Shown: positions 7,481 to 16,765, numbered from the stretch's first letter. The stretch is DNA of 64,000 nt from Actinacidiphila yanglinensis (GCF_900107965.1 NZ_FNVU01000026.1:1-64000), one strand, 5' to 3'. The notes: a model not told the origin generated them from the sequence alone. A program made the numbers and translations.

Positions 7481-8329
7481 GTGTCCCGCCGCAGAATCGG
7501 TTTCTGGTACCGCCTGGCGGCCGCCATCGCCAAGCCGCCGCTCATCGTGCTGTTCAAGCGGGACTGGCGCGGAATGGAGAACATTCCGGCCGAGGGCGGA
7601 TTCCTCACCGCGGTGAATCACAACTCCTACCTCGACCCGCTGCTCTATGCGCATTTCCAGTACAACACCGGCCGGCTCCCGCGGTTCCTGGCCAAGGCGG
7701 CGCTGTTCAAGCCGTTCTTCGTGGGCGCGGTGATGCGCGGCACCGGGCAGATCCCGGTGGTGCGGGCCACCGCCGACGCCGCCGCGGCGTACCGCTCGGC
7801 GGTCGAGGCGGTCAACAACGGCGAGTGCGTGGCGTTCTACCCCGAGGGCACCCTCACCCGCGACCCGGACCTGTGGCCGATGGTCGGCAAGACCGGGATC
7901 GCCCGCGTCGCGCTGCTCACCGGCGCTCCGGTGATCCCGATCGCGCAGTGGGGCGCGAACGAGTTCCTCCCGCCGTACGCGAAGAAGCCGAGCTTCCTGC
8001 CGCGCAAGACCCACCGTGTCCTGGTCGGTACGCCGGTCGACCTCAGCGCCTGGGAGGGGAAGGACCCGACCGCCGAGGTGCTGCGCGAGGTGACCGGGGC
8101 CATCATGGCGGATGTGAAGCAACTCCTGGCAGAAGTCCGCGGCATCCCCGCCCCCGACGGCCTGTACGACCCGCGCAAGGCCGACAAGGCCGACAAGGAG
8201 GCCGGCGGCAAGGACGGCAACGGCGCGAAGGGCGCCGGTGACACCGGTGCCGGGACCGCCGGCGACAACGGCGACAACGGCCTTGCGGCCGACGTCCCCG
8301 GCGGCGACAACGGCAAGGGGGCGGCGTGA
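7481..8329 (+). CDS. plsC: 1-acyl-sn-glycerol-3-phosphate acyltransferase
   Basis: Membrane-associated PlsC-type acyltransferase making phosphatidic acid from lysophosphatidic acid. The catalytic HX4D motif is H47-N-S-Y-L-D52, and the substrate-binding motif FYPEGTLTRD follows. Length is 282 residues; the last ~50 are low-complexity (KADKADKEAGGKDGNGAK and GTAGDNGDNG) and probably disordered. The GTG start has AGAGGAG upstream. Its stop overlaps gpsA by 4 bp, so plsC and gpsA, two steps of glycerophospholipid synthesis, are translationally coupled. Confidence 0.93.
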   Translation: MSRRRIGFWYRLAAAIAKPPLIVLFKRDWRGMENIPAEGGFLTAVNHNSYLDPLLYAHFQYNTGRLPRFLAKAALFKPFFVGAVMRGTGQIPVVRATADAAAAYRSAVEAVNNGECVAFYPEGTLTRDPDLWPMVGKTGIARVALLTGAPVIPIAQWGANEFLPPYAKKPSFLPRKTHRVLVGTPVDLSAWEGKDPTAEVLREVTGAIMADVKQLLAEVRGIPAPDGLYDPRKADKADKEAGGKDGNGAKGAGDTGAGTAGDNGDNGLAADVPGGDNGKGAA

Positions 8330-9327
8330 CGGCTCGCTGTGCCGTGTTCGGCGCCGGGTCCTGGGGCACCGCGTTCGCGATGGTGCTGGCCGACGCGGGG
8401 TGCGAGGTGTCCTTGTGGGGACGCCGCCCCGAACTCGTCGCCGCCATCAACAGCACCCGGACCAACCCGGAGTACTCCAGCGGCATCACGCTGCCGGAGG
8501 CCGTGACGGCGACCACCGACCCGGCCGCGGCCGCCGCCGGCGCCGAGTTCGTGTTCCTGTCGGTGCCCTCCCAGTCGTTGCGCGCCAACCTCGCCGAGTG
8601 GGCGCCCCTGCTGCGCTCGGACGCGGTGCTGGTCAGCCTGATGAAGGGTGTCGAACTCGGCACCGCGAAGCGGATGAGCGAGGTGATCGAGGAGGTCGCC
8701 AAGGTCGAACCCGGCCGGGTCGCCGTGCTCACCGGGCCCAACCTCGCCCCCGAGATCGCCGCCCGCCAGCCCGCCGCCGCCGTCGTCGCCTGCCGCGACG
8801 AGTCCGCGGCCCGCCGGATCCAGACCGCCTGCCACACCGCGTACTTCCGCCCGTACACCAACACCGACGTGACCGGGTGCGAACTCGGCGGCGCGGTCAA
8901 GAACGTGATCGCGCTGGCGGTCGGGATCGCCGGCGGCATGGGCATGGGCGACAACACCAAGGCGTCGCTGATCACCCGCGGCCTGGCCGAGACCAGCCGG
9001 CTGGGCCTGGCGATGGGTGCCGACCCGTACACCTTCGCCGGACTCGCGGGTATGGGCGACCTCGTGGCCACCTGCTCCTCACCGCTGTCCCGCAACAACA
9101 CCTTCGGCCGCAACCTCGGCCGCGGCATGAGCCTCGCCGAGACCATCGCCGCCACCAGCCAGACCGCCGAGGGCGTCAAGTCCTGCGAGTCCGTCGCGGA
9201 CCTGGCCCGCCGGCACGGCGTCGACATGCCGATCACCGAGACCGTGGTCGACATCGTGCACAACGGGAAACCGCCCGTCGTGGCCGTCAAGGAGTTGATG
9301 TCACGTTCTGCGAAGCCCGAACGGTAA
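8326..9327 (+). CDS. gpsA: Glycerol-3-phosphate dehydrogenase [NAD(P)+]
   Basis: GpsA reduces dihydroxyacetone phosphate to sn-glycerol 3-phosphate, the backbone for phospholipids. It has 333 residues, the normal length. The Rossmann motif GAGSWGTA is near residues 8-15, the catalytic Lys lies in GGAVKNVIALAVG, and GLAGMGDLVATC follows. The GTG start overlaps the plsC stop. ddl begins 12 bp downstream. Confidence 0.96.
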   Translation: MTARCAVFGAGSWGTAFAMVLADAGCEVSLWGRRPELVAAINSTRTNPEYSSGITLPEAVTATTDPAAAAAGAEFVFLSVPSQSLRANLAEWAPLLRSDAVLVSLMKGVELGTAKRMSEVIEEVAKVEPGRVAVLTGPNLAPEIAARQPAAAVVACRDESAARRIQTACHTAYFRPYTNTDVTGCELGGAVKNVIALAVGIAGGMGMGDNTKASLITRGLAETSRLGLAMGADPYTFAGLAGMGDLVATCSSPLSRNNTFGRNLGRGMSLAETIAATSQTAEGVKSCESVADLARRHGVDMPITETVVDIVHNGKPPVVAVKELMSRSAKPER

Positions 9328-9339
9328 GGTCAACGCGAC

Positions 9340-10512
9340 ATGAGCAACCTGCCATCGCCCCAGAGCCCGGACCAGCACTCCGAGCGGCCGCAGTACGGCC
9401 GCAAGCCGCGCGTTGCCGTCGTCTTCGGCGGGCGCAGCTCCGAGCACGGCGTGTCCGTGGTGACCGCGGCCAGCGTGCTGCGCGCCATCGACCGCGACAA
9501 GTACGACGTCCTGCCGATCGGCATCACCAGCGAGGGCCGTTGGGCGCTGACCGCCGACGAACCCGAGCGGATGGCGATCACCGACCGCCGGATGCCGAGC
9601 GTGGAACAGGTCACCGACCACGACGGCGCCGTACTGCTGCCCGTCGACCCGGCCAGCCGCGAGGTCGTCTACACCGAGGCGGGCGCCGTGCCCAAGGCGC
9701 TCGGCGAGGTCGACGTCGTCCTCCCGCTCCTGCACGGCCCGTACGGCGAGGACGGCACCCTGCAGGGCCTGCTGGAACTCTCCGGTGTCCCCTACGTCGG
9801 CGCGGGCGTGCTCGCCTCCGCCGTCGGCATGGACAAGGAGTACATGAAGCGGATCTTCACCTCGTTCGGGCTCAAGGTCGGCCCGTACACGGTGATCCGG
9901 CCGCGCGAGTGGGAGCAGGACCCGGCCGCCGCCCGGCGCAAGGTGGAGGAGTTCGCCCAGATCCACGGCTGGCCGCTGTTCATCAAGCCGACCCGGGCCG
10001 GCTCGTCCATCGGCATCAGCAAGGTCGACGGCCCCGACGAGGTGGACGCCGCCCTCGCCGAAGCCCGCAGGCACGACCCGAAGGTCCTGGTCGAGGCGCT
10101 GCTGCGCGGCCGCGAGATCGAGTGCGGCGTGCTGGAGTTCGCCGACGGCCCCCGCGCCTCGGTCCCCGCCGAGATCCCGCCCGCCGCGAGCAGCGACTTC
10201 TACGACTTCGACGCGAAGTACATCGACTCCGCCGAGGGCGTCGTGCCGGCCCCGCTGACCGAGGAGCAGACCGAGCGGGTGCGGCGGCTCGCCGTCGAGG
10301 CGTTCGAGGCCGCGTCCTGCGAGGGGCTGGTGCGTGCCGACTTCTTCCTGCTGGACAGCGGCGAGTTCGTCATCAACGAGATCAACACCATGCCCGGCTT
10401 CACGCCGATCTCGATGTACCCGCGGATGTGGCAGGAGAGCGGCATCGGTTACACCGAGCTGATCGACCTGCTGATCCAGGCCGCGCTGCGCCGCTCCACC
10501 GGCCTGCGCTGA
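9340..10512 (+). CDS. ddl: D-alanine--D-alanine ligase
   Basis: ATP-grasp ligase forming D-Ala-D-Ala for peptidoglycan precursors, 390 residues. Visible family elements are VVFGGRSSEHGVS at the N-terminus, HGPYGEDGTLQG, IKPTRAGSSIGI in the ATP-binding region, and FVINEINTMPGFT near the Mg-binding site. It is last in plsC-gpsA-ddl. A TAAGGT hexamer formed partly by the gpsA stop lies 9 nt before the ATG; AAGG within it could also act as a distant Shine-Dalgarno. Confidence 0.96.
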   Translation: MSNLPSPQSPDQHSERPQYGRKPRVAVVFGGRSSEHGVSVVTAASVLRAIDRDKYDVLPIGITSEGRWALTADEPERMAITDRRMPSVEQVTDHDGAVLLPVDPASREVVYTEAGAVPKALGEVDVVLPLLHGPYGEDGTLQGLLELSGVPYVGAGVLASAVGMDKEYMKRIFTSFGLKVGPYTVIRPREWEQDPAAARRKVEEFAQIHGWPLFIKPTRAGSSIGISKVDGPDEVDAALAEARRHDPKVLVEALLRGREIECGVLEFADGPRASVPAEIPPAASSDFYDFDAKYIDSAEGVVPAPLTEEQTERVRRLAVEAFEAASCEGLVRADFFLLDSGEFVINEINTMPGFTPISMYPRMWQESGIGYTELIDLLIQAALRRSTGLR

Positions 10513-10569
10513 CCGGCTGCCGCGGCGCCTCCCCGAACCCCGCAGAAACCCCGCAGACGTCCGCGGAAC

Positions 10570-10600
10570 CCCCGCCGGGAGCGCTCAGATCCCGGCGGGG
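10570..10600. terminator. Terminator between ddl and the DUF3515 gene
   Basis: A perfect 11-bp stem, CCCCGCCGGGA (10570-10580) with TCCCGGCGGGG (10590-10600), and a 9-nt loop. It overlaps the 3' end of the convergent gene, so the last codons of that gene are part of the hairpin. Confidence 0.75.
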
Positions 10601-11070
10601 ATCGTCGCCTTGACCGCCGCGGCCAACTCGGTCAGCGGCGTCGCGTCGTGCGCGTACTTCGGCGGGAGCGTCAACTCCACGTACGCCTTGCGCAGCGTCG
10701 TCGTCAGCCGGGCGCCGCCGTCCGACTGCTGCTCGAACGACCAGCCCACCCCGCCGACCTCCGCGCCGGGGGTGTTGACGTCGTCGTCCTCGGCGGGCCG
10801 GGGCACCCCGCAGCGCAGCACGATCGTAGGATCACCCCATCCGGCGGTCAGCGGAGACGCCGGCTTGAGATCATGACCGGACAGCCCGTCGACCTTCTTC
10901 GGCAACCGCGCGTGCAGCGCCTCGCAGTAGGCGGTCACCCGGGCGTTCGGAACCGGAACGGCAACGGACTCGTCGTCGCTACCGGAGACGGCGAACACGT
11001 AGACCGCCGCCGCGGACAGGCACGCGACGGCGGACACGGTGATCAGGGCGGTCCGGCGGGAGAACTTCAC
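10585..11070 (-). CDS. DUF3515 membrane-anchored protein
   Basis: 161-residue actinobacterial DUF3515 protein. The N-terminus has basic residues and one hydrophobic segment (about residues 7-28, ending VYVFAVSG), so the rest is probably extracytoplasmic. Cys17 has only a poor lipobox (AVAC) and lies inside the hydrophobic segment, so a lipoprotein is less likely than a membrane anchor. Two further cysteines (YCEALH and LRCGVP) could form a disulfide. Function unknown. Confidence 0.8.
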   Translation of the reverse strand: MKFSRRTALITVSAVACLSAAAVYVFAVSGSDDESVAVPVPNARVTAYCEALHARLPKKVDGLSGHDLKPASPLTAGWGDPTIVLRCGVPRPAEDDDVNTPGAEVGGVGWSFEQQSDGGARLTTTLRKAYVELTLPPKYAHDATPLTELAAAVKATIPAGI

Positions 11071-11114
11071 CGGGTGAGCATATGAAGAGCCCGGCCCACG
11101 GGCTCGGCGGGGGG

Positions 11115-11348
11115 CTATATATGGACGACCGGGCAGGTCAGTGTGCGGGTGATGCCTTCCGCCTGCTGCACCTTCGCGACCACCATGCGGCCGAGTTCGT
11201 CGACCGTGTCGGCCTGGGCGCGGACGATGACGTCATAGGGACCTGTGACGTCCTCGGCCTGGATGACTCCGTCGATCTTGGAGATCACCTCCGCTACTGC
11301 CGAGGCCTTCCCGACCTCGGTCTGGATCAGGATGTACGCCTGTACCAC
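11115..11348 (-). CDS. Stand-alone Lrp/AsnC effector (RAM) domain protein
   Basis: 77-residue protein consisting only of the Lrp/AsnC ligand-binding domain (VQAYILIQTEVGKASAVAEV... ending TCPVVHI). There is no DNA-binding domain. Related stand-alone domains form amino-acid-responsive oligomers; the ligand here is unknown. The GTG at 11348 is chosen because GGAGG precedes it by a few bases; the frame is open further upstream but the extension is not protein-like. It lies divergently from thiL. Confidence 0.85.
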   Translation of the reverse strand: MVQAYILIQTEVGKASAVAEVISKIDGVIQAEDVTGPYDVIVRAQADTVDELGRMVVAKVQQAEGITRTLTCPVVHI

Positions 11349-11518
11349 GGAACCTCCAGGGCGGCTTCGAGGATCATGTGGGAGGGGGGACGCCACGTTA
11401 TCGCGTCGCCGCGCGCAGCGGGGAGACCCGCGCGGTACCGGACTCCCGTATTGACGGGAAACACGCAGCGGAACGGACCGGGGACCGTACACCGGCCGAG
11501 AATCGAGGGGACGACGCT

Positions 11519-12484
11519 ATGAAGGGGACTGTGGGCGAGCTGGGGGAGTTCGGGCTCATCAGGGAACTGACCTCCCGCCTCACCTCGACCCCCGCGGTGC
11601 AGATCGGCCCCGGCGACGACGCCGCCGTGGTCGCCGCGCCCGACCGCCGGGTGGTGGCCACCACCGACGTGCTCCTCGAAGGGCGGCACTTCCGCCGCGA
11701 CTGGTCCACGGCCTACGACGTCGGCCGCAAGGCGGCCGCGCAGAACCTCGCCGACATCGCCGCCATGGGCGCGGTGCCCACCGCGGTGCTGCTCGCGCTG
11801 GTCGTGCCCGCCGAACTGCCCGCCACCTGGCCGGTCGAGCTGATGGACGGCATCAGGGACGAATGCCAGGTGGCCGGTGCGGCGGTGGTCGGCGGCGACG
11901 TGGTGCGCGGCGACACCATCACGGTGTCCGTCACCGCCCTCGGCGACCTCCGCAACCGCACCGCCGTCACCCGGTCCGGCGCCCGCGCGGGCAACCTGAT
12001 CGCGGTCACCGGCTGGCTCGGCTGGTCCGCCGCCGGACTCGCCGTGCTCTCCCGCGGGTTCCGCTCGCCGCGCGCCTTCGTCGAGGCGCACCGGCGGCCC
12101 GAGCCGCCGTACCACGCGGGCCCCGCCGCCGCCGATCTCGGCGCCACCGCCATGACCGACGTCAGTGACGGCCTGGTCGCCGACCTCGGCCACATCGCCG
12201 CCGCCAGCGGCGTCGACATCGACCTGCGCTCCGCCGCCATCGACGTTCCCGCGCAGATGACCGACATCGGCCAGGCCGTCGGCGTCGACCCGATGCACTG
12301 GGTGCTCAGCGGCGGCGAGGACCACGCGATCGTGGCCGCCTTCCCGCGCGACGTGAAACTCCCGGCCCGCTGGCGGATCATCGGCGACGTCACCGCGCCG
12401 GCCACCCGCACCCCGCGGGTCACGGTCGACGGCGCGGCCTGGGAGAAGGCCGGCGGCTGGGACCACTTCGGGTCGGAGGCGTGA
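11519..12484 (+). CDS. thiL: Thiamine-monophosphate kinase
   Basis: ThiL phosphorylates thiamine monophosphate to the active diphosphate. 321 residues, with PurM-like ATP-binding elements IGPGDDAAVV, TTDVLLEGRHF, NLADIAAMGA and VVGGDVVRGD, plus VLSGGEDHAI near the end (GGEDY in many homologues). The ATG at 11519 has CGAGGGG upstream. The stop overlaps the thiD GTG by 4 bp, coupling two steps of thiamine synthesis. Confidence 0.95.
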   Translation: MKGTVGELGEFGLIRELTSRLTSTPAVQIGPGDDAAVVAAPDRRVVATTDVLLEGRHFRRDWSTAYDVGRKAAAQNLADIAAMGAVPTAVLLALVVPAELPATWPVELMDGIRDECQVAGAAVVGGDVVRGDTITVSVTALGDLRNRTAVTRSGARAGNLIAVTGWLGWSAAGLAVLSRGFRSPRAFVEAHRRPEPPYHAGPAAADLGATAMTDVSDGLVADLGHIAAASGVDIDLRSAAIDVPAQMTDIGQAVGVDPMHWVLSGGEDHAIVAAFPRDVKLPARWRIIGDVTAPATRTPRVTVDGAAWEKAGGWDHFGSEA

Positions 12485-13305
12485 GCGTGCCCGCGCCGCC
12501 GCGGGTGCTCACCGTCGCCGGCTCCGACTCCGGCGGCGGCGCGGGGATCCAGGCCGACCTCAAGACGATGCTGGCGCTCGGCGTGCACGGGATGAGCGTG
12601 CTCACCTCGGTCACCGCGCAGAACTCGCTGGGCGTGCAGGGCGCGTGGGAGCTGCCGGCCGACGCGGTGCGGGCCCAGTTCCGCGCGGTGGTCGACGACA
12701 TCGGGGTGCAGGCGGTCAAGACCGGCATGCTCTCCTCCGCGGAACTCGCCGGCACCGTCGCCGACCTGCTGGCCGGGCTCGACCGCGGGGTACCCGTCGT
12801 GGTCGACCCGGTCGCGGTCTCCAAGCACGGCGACCCGCTGCTGCACGACGAGGCCCTCGACGTGATGCGCGGCCGGCTGCTGCCGCTGGCGACCGTCGCC
12901 ACCCCGAACCTCGACGAGGTCACCCGGCTCACCGGCGTCGTGGTCGCCGACGAGGCGGGGATGCGGGACGCGGCCCGTGCGGTGCTCGGGTACGGACCGC
13001 GCTGGGTGCTGGTCAAGGGCGGCCACCTGCCCGACGCCGACCGCTACGTCGAGGCCGTCGACCTGCTCTCGGACGGCCGCACCGAGCACTGGTACCACTC
13101 GCCCCGGTACCCCAACCGGCACACGCACGGCACCGGCTGCACCCTGGCGAGCGCCCTCGCCTCGTACCTGGCCCTCGGCCACGACGTGCCGGGCGCGGTC
13201 GGCCATGCCAAGGAGTACGTCCGCGGCGCCATCGAGGCGGGCTTCCCGCTCGGCGCGGGCATCGGCCCGGTCGACCACGCCTGGCGCACCCGCGCGGCCG
13301 GGTGA
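12481..13305 (+). CDS. thiD: Hydroxymethylpyrimidine / phosphomethylpyrimidine kinase
   Basis: Ribokinase-fold ThiD, which phosphorylates HMP and HMP-P for thiamine synthesis. 274 residues with AGSDSGGGAGIQADLKT at the N-terminus, VDPVAVSKHGDPLL in the middle and the anion-hole/catalytic segment HGTGCTLASAL near residue 220. It starts with GTG overlapping thiL. The typical D in SKHGDALL is followed here by P rather than A, a minor change. A hairpin follows at 13359-13388. Confidence 0.95.
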   Translation: MSVPAPPRVLTVAGSDSGGGAGIQADLKTMLALGVHGMSVLTSVTAQNSLGVQGAWELPADAVRAQFRAVVDDIGVQAVKTGMLSSAELAGTVADLLAGLDRGVPVVVDPVAVSKHGDPLLHDEALDVMRGRLLPLATVATPNLDEVTRLTGVVVADEAGMRDAARAVLGYGPRWVLVKGGHLPDADRYVEAVDLLSDGRTEHWYHSPRYPNRHTHGTGCTLASALASYLALGHDVPGAVGHAKEYVRGAIEAGFPLGAGIGPVDHAWRTRAAG

Positions 13306-13358
13306 GCGCCGGGACCGCAGCGCGGGAGCGGCGGGAGCCGCGCCGCGGGCACGCTGAA

Positions 13359-13388
13359 AAGCCGACCCACCGTGAGGTGGATCGGCTT
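13359..13388. terminator. Bidirectional terminator between thiD and rpmB
   Basis: AAGCCGACCCACC (13359-13371) and GGTGGATCGGCTT (13376-13388) form a 13-pair stem with one mismatch and a GTGA loop, flanked by an A-rich run before the stem. It lies between convergent genes. Confidence 0.75.
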
Positions 13389-13416
13389 CAGGTGGCCACC
13401 CAGGACTGCGCTGAGG

Positions 13417-13602
13417 TCAGCGCGTGACCTTGCCGGCCTTGATGCACGAGGTGCAGACGTTGAGGCGCTTCGGCGTCTTCCCGACGACCGCACGCACGCG
13501 CTGGATGTTGGGGTTCCAACGACGCGGGGTACGGCGGTGCGAGTGGGAGATGCTGTTGCCGAAGCCCGGCCCCTTGCCGCAGACGTCGCAGTTAGCAGCC
13601 AC
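13417..13602 (-). CDS. rpmB: 50S ribosomal protein L28, zinc-binding form
   Basis: 61-residue L28. Four cysteines in two CxxC pairs (Cys5/Cys8 and Cys50/Cys53) identify the zinc-binding C+ paralogue, so a zinc-free paralogue under Zur control may exist elsewhere. The start is GTG with GGAG a few bases upstream. The gene is monocistronic and divergent from the DAK2 gene. Confidence 0.96.
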   Translation of the reverse strand: MAANCDVCGKGPGFGNSISHSHRRTPRRWNPNIQRVRAVVGKTPKRLNVCTSCIKAGKVTR

Positions 13603-13678
13603 GGGTCACTCCAAAGACTTCAGATGCTCAGATGCATTGACGGTGAGAAAACCCGGGAGAGCCCCAGGCAACCGGAGC

Positions 13679-13708
13679 AGCATACAACGACCGCTCCCGT
13701 AGAACGAA
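13679..13708 (-). promoter_or_regulatory. Candidate rpmB promoter
   Basis: On the minus strand, TTCGTT (13708-13703) and TATGCT (13684-13679) are 18 bp apart. The predicted leader is about 70 nt. Confidence 0.4.
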
Positions 13709-13813
13709 ACTACCACGGTCCGGGCACCCTCCCGGGCCGCCGACCCCCGCCCGCACCGCCGCCCGGCAGTACGCTCACCAGCAGCCCTCGTCCCGCCCGG
13801 CAAGGAGGACCTG

Positions 13814-15664
13814 TTGCCCCCCACCCTCGACGCGACCGCGGTGCGTTCCTGGTGCCGGCTCTCGCTACGGGCCCTGGGGCGGGCCCGCGAGGAGATCGAC
13901 GCGATCAACGTCTATCCGGTCGCCGACGGGGACACCGGCACGAACCTCTACCTCACCGTCGAGTCCGCCGCCCAGGCCGTGGAGGCGGTCTTCGACGCGC
14001 ACGCCACCACCGGTGCCGCCTCCGGTGACGCCTCGGACGAGGACCGCGCGCCGACCTTCGAGGAGGCATTCCGCGCCCTGTCGCACGGCGCCCTCATCGG
14101 CGCCCGCGGCAACTCCGGCACCATCCTCGCGCAGCTGCTGCGCGGCATGAACACCGAGCTGACCGTGGGCGGCGGGTTCGCCGCGGAGTACGACGAGCAC
14201 GCGGCGCCGCAGGGGCGGATCGGGGCCGACGACCTGCGCCGCGCGCTCGTGGCCGCCGCGGACTCCGGGTACGAGGCGGTGGCGCGGCCGGTGGAGGGCA
14301 CCATGCTCACCGTCGCCACCCGTGCCGCCGACGCCGCAAGCGGCACGGACGGCGGCCTGCCCGAGGTCGTACGCGCCGCCCACGCCGCCGCCCTGGCCGC
14401 GCTGGCCGCCACCCCAGGCCAGCTCGGCGTCCTGCGGCGGGCCGGTGTGGTCGACGCGGGCGGCCTCGGCCTGGTCGCCCTCCTCGGCGCGCTGTACGAG
14501 GTCGTCACCGGCGAACGTCCCGCGGACCGCCCCACCGCCGGCACGGGCACGTCCTTCCGCCACGGTCACGGCCCCGGGGGCTCCGGTTCCGGCGGCGGTC
14601 CGGGTGCCGCGGGGAAGGACGCCTCCGGCGCGGGCTCCGCGGCGGAAGGGGCTGTCCCCGGAGGCCCTTTGAGCCCCGGGGACCCCGCGCACCCTGGGGA
14701 CGCTGCCGCCCTCGAGTCGTGCGCCGACGGAGCGCACGCCGGCGGGGACGGGCCCGCGTTCGAGGTGATCTTCCTGTTGGAGGCGGACGACGCCGCCGTG
14801 CGGGCGCTGCGGGCCCGGCTGGACGCGCTCGGCGACTCGCTGGTCGTGGTCGGCGGGGACGGGCTGTGGAACGTGCACGTCCACGTGGACGACGTCGGCG
14901 CCACCGTGGAGGCGGCGATCGACGCGGGACGGCCGTACCGGATCAGGGTCACGCACTTCGGCGAGCAGACCCGGCGGCCGCGCGCCGAGCGGGCCGAGCG
15001 CGCGGTGCGGGCCGTGGTGGCCGTCGTCCGCGGCGACGGCCTCGTCGCGCTGTGCGGGGAGGCCGGGGCGACCGTGGTCGCGGTGCGGCCGGGGGAGCGC
15101 CCGGCCAGCGGCGAGATCGCCGCCGCCATCCGCCGCGCGCACGCGCGGGAGGTCGTCCTGCTCCCCAACGACACGGAGGTGCGGCACGCCGCGGGCGCGG
15201 CCGCGGAACAGGCCCGGGCCGACGGCGTGCGGGTCGCCCTCATCCCCACCCGCTCGCCGGTGCAGGGCCTGTCCGCGCTCGCCGTCCACGAGCCGGGCCG
15301 CCGCTTCGACGAGGACGTCGTCGCCATGACCGCGGCGGCCGGCGCCACCCGCTACGCCGAACTCGCCGTCGCCGAGCGCCAGTCCTGGACCACCGCCGGG
15401 ATCTGCCAGGCCGGCGACGTCCTGGGCCTGATCGAGGGCGACGTCGCCGTGATCGGCGCCGACCTCGTCGAGACCGCGGTCACCACCCTGGAGCGGATGC
15501 TCGCGGCCGGCGGCGAACTCGTCACCCTCGTCCTCGGCCCGACCGCGCCGCCCGACCTCGCCGACCGCCTGCGCGCCCACGTCCACGAGCACCACCTCGC
15601 CGTCGACACGGTCAGCTACGAGAGCGGCGACACCGCCGCACCGCTGCTGATCGGCGTCGAGTAG
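13814..15664 (+). CDS. DAK2-domain protein, FakA-like kinase
   Basis: 616-residue YloV/FakA-type protein. An N-terminal DhaL (DAK2) kinase domain carries NVYPVADGDTGTNL and GARGNSGTILAQLLRG. The C-terminal half resembles FakA, which phosphorylates fatty acids presented by FakB in Firmicutes; the substrate here is unknown. Between them, at about residues 238-315, is a Gly/Ser/Ala-rich linker. The start is TTG, supported by AAGGAGG at 13802-13808. Between rpmB and recG many actinobacteria keep this gene next to recG; here two other genes intervene. Confidence 0.85.
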   Translation: MPPTLDATAVRSWCRLSLRALGRAREEIDAINVYPVADGDTGTNLYLTVESAAQAVEAVFDAHATTGAASGDASDEDRAPTFEEAFRALSHGALIGARGNSGTILAQLLRGMNTELTVGGGFAAEYDEHAAPQGRIGADDLRRALVAAADSGYEAVARPVEGTMLTVATRAADAASGTDGGLPEVVRAAHAAALAALAATPGQLGVLRRAGVVDAGGLGLVALLGALYEVVTGERPADRPTAGTGTSFRHGHGPGGSGSGGGPGAAGKDASGAGSAAEGAVPGGPLSPGDPAHPGDAAALESCADGAHAGGDGPAFEVIFLLEADDAAVRALRARLDALGDSLVVVGGDGLWNVHVHVDDVGATVEAAIDAGRPYRIRVTHFGEQTRRPRAERAERAVRAVVAVVRGDGLVALCGEAGATVVAVRPGERPASGEIAAAIRRAHAREVVLLPNDTEVRHAAGAAAEQARADGVRVALIPTRSPVQGLSALAVHEPGRRFDEDVVAMTAAAGATRYAELAVAERQSWTTAGICQAGDVLGLIEGDVAVIGADLVETAVTTLERMLAAGGELVTLVLGPTAPPDLADRLRAHVHEHHLAVDTVSYESGDTAAPLLIGVE

Positions 15665-15682
15665 GCGGTCGGCCGGGCCCGC

Positions 15683-16765
15683 TCAGTACCGTGTGGGGCT
15701 CGCCAGCAGCGGCGGGTAGACCGTGGAGGGCTGCCCGTCGACGGTGGCGCCCGCGTACTTGAGCATCGGGCCCACCTGGCGGTTGAGCGCGGCCGGGAAG
15801 TTCAGCGCCGGCGCCGACACCTCGTCGAGGACGGCGGTCTGCTCGTCGGTGAGCCGGACGTCGAGGCCGGCGAGGTTCGCTTCGAGGTGCTCGGCCGTGC
15901 GGGGGCCGATCAGCGTCGAGGTGACGCCGGGACGGTTCCGGACCCAGGACAGCGCGACCGCCGCGGGGCTCGCGCCGATCTCCCGGGCGACACCGAGGAG
16001 CGCGTCGATCACGGTGAACTGCGCCTCGCTCGGCGTGCCGAGCACCGCGGAGCGCCGGGTGCCGGCGGGGGGTCCCTCACCGCGGCGGTACGCGCCGGAG
16101 AGGAAACCGCTCTTCAGGGGGCTCCAGGGCAGCAGCCCCATGCCCTCGTCCCGGGCCAGCGGGATCAGCTCGCCCTCGATGGTGCGCTCCAGCAGCGAGT
16201 ACTCCATCTGCAAGGCGGTCACCGGGGTCCAGCCGCGCAGCAGCGCCATGGTGTGCGCCTTGGCCGTGAACCAGGCCGGGGTGTCCGAGAAGCCCACGTA
16301 GCGGATCTTGCCCGCGGTCACCAGGTCGTCCAGCGTGCGCAGCGTCTCCTCGACGGGCGTGGACCAGTCGTGGTTGTGCAGCCAGTACAGGTCGACGTAG
16401 TCGGTCCCGAGCCGGCGCAGCGACTCCTCCAGCTGCCCGACGATCGCCTTGCGCCCGGCGCCGCCGCCGTTGGGGTCGCCCAGGTGCAGGTTGCCGAAGA
16501 ACTTGGTGGCCAGGACGACCCGGTCGCGGCTCCCGGGGCGCCGGGCGAAGAAGTCGCCGACGATCTTCTCCGAGTGGCCGTTGGTATAGAAGTTGGCGGT
16601 GTCGACGAAGTTCCCGCCGCGGTCGAGATAGCTCGCGAGGATCGCGTGCGCCTCCTCGACGCCGCATCCCGCCCCGCCGTCCTCGCCGAAGTTCATCGCG
16701 CCGAGGCAGAACGGGCTCACCTTGAGGCCGGAGCGGCCCAGGCCGACGTAGGAATCGAGTGTCAT
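15683..16765 (-). CDS. Aldo/keto reductase
   Basis: 360-residue NADPH-dependent aldo/keto reductase with the TIM-barrel tetrad: Asp and Tyr in FVDTANFYTNGHS, Lys in VLATKFFG, His in YWLHNHDW. The substrate cannot be inferred. The ATG is preceded by GGGAGC. It is divergent from an AraC-type regulator (144 bp apart) with direct-repeat sites between them, the classical layout of a regulator and its target. The pair separates the DAK2 gene from recG and looks like an accessory insertion. Confidence 0.93.
   Translation of the reverse strand: MTLDSYVGLGRSGLKVSPFCLGAMNFGEDGGAGCGVEEAHAILASYLDRGGNFVDTANFYTNGHSEKIVGDFFARRPGSRDRVVLATKFFGNLHLGDPNGGGAGRKAIVGQLEESLRRLGTDYVDLYWLHNHDWSTPVEETLRTLDDLVTAGKIRYVGFSDTPAWFTAKAHTMALLRGWTPVTALQMEYSLLERTIEGELIPLARDEGMGLLPWSPLKSGFLSGAYRRGEGPPAGTRRSAVLGTPSEAQFTVIDALLGVAREIGASPAAVALSWVRNRPGVTSTLIGPRTAEHLEANLAGLDVRLTDEQTAVLDEVSAPALNFPAALNRQVGPMLKYAGATVDGQPSTVYPPLLASPTRY

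Noticed and set aside
13865..15595. A 576-codon frame antisense to the DAK2 gene
   Set aside because: Shadow of the GC-rich coding strand; the DAK2 motifs and Shine-Dalgarno are on the + strand.
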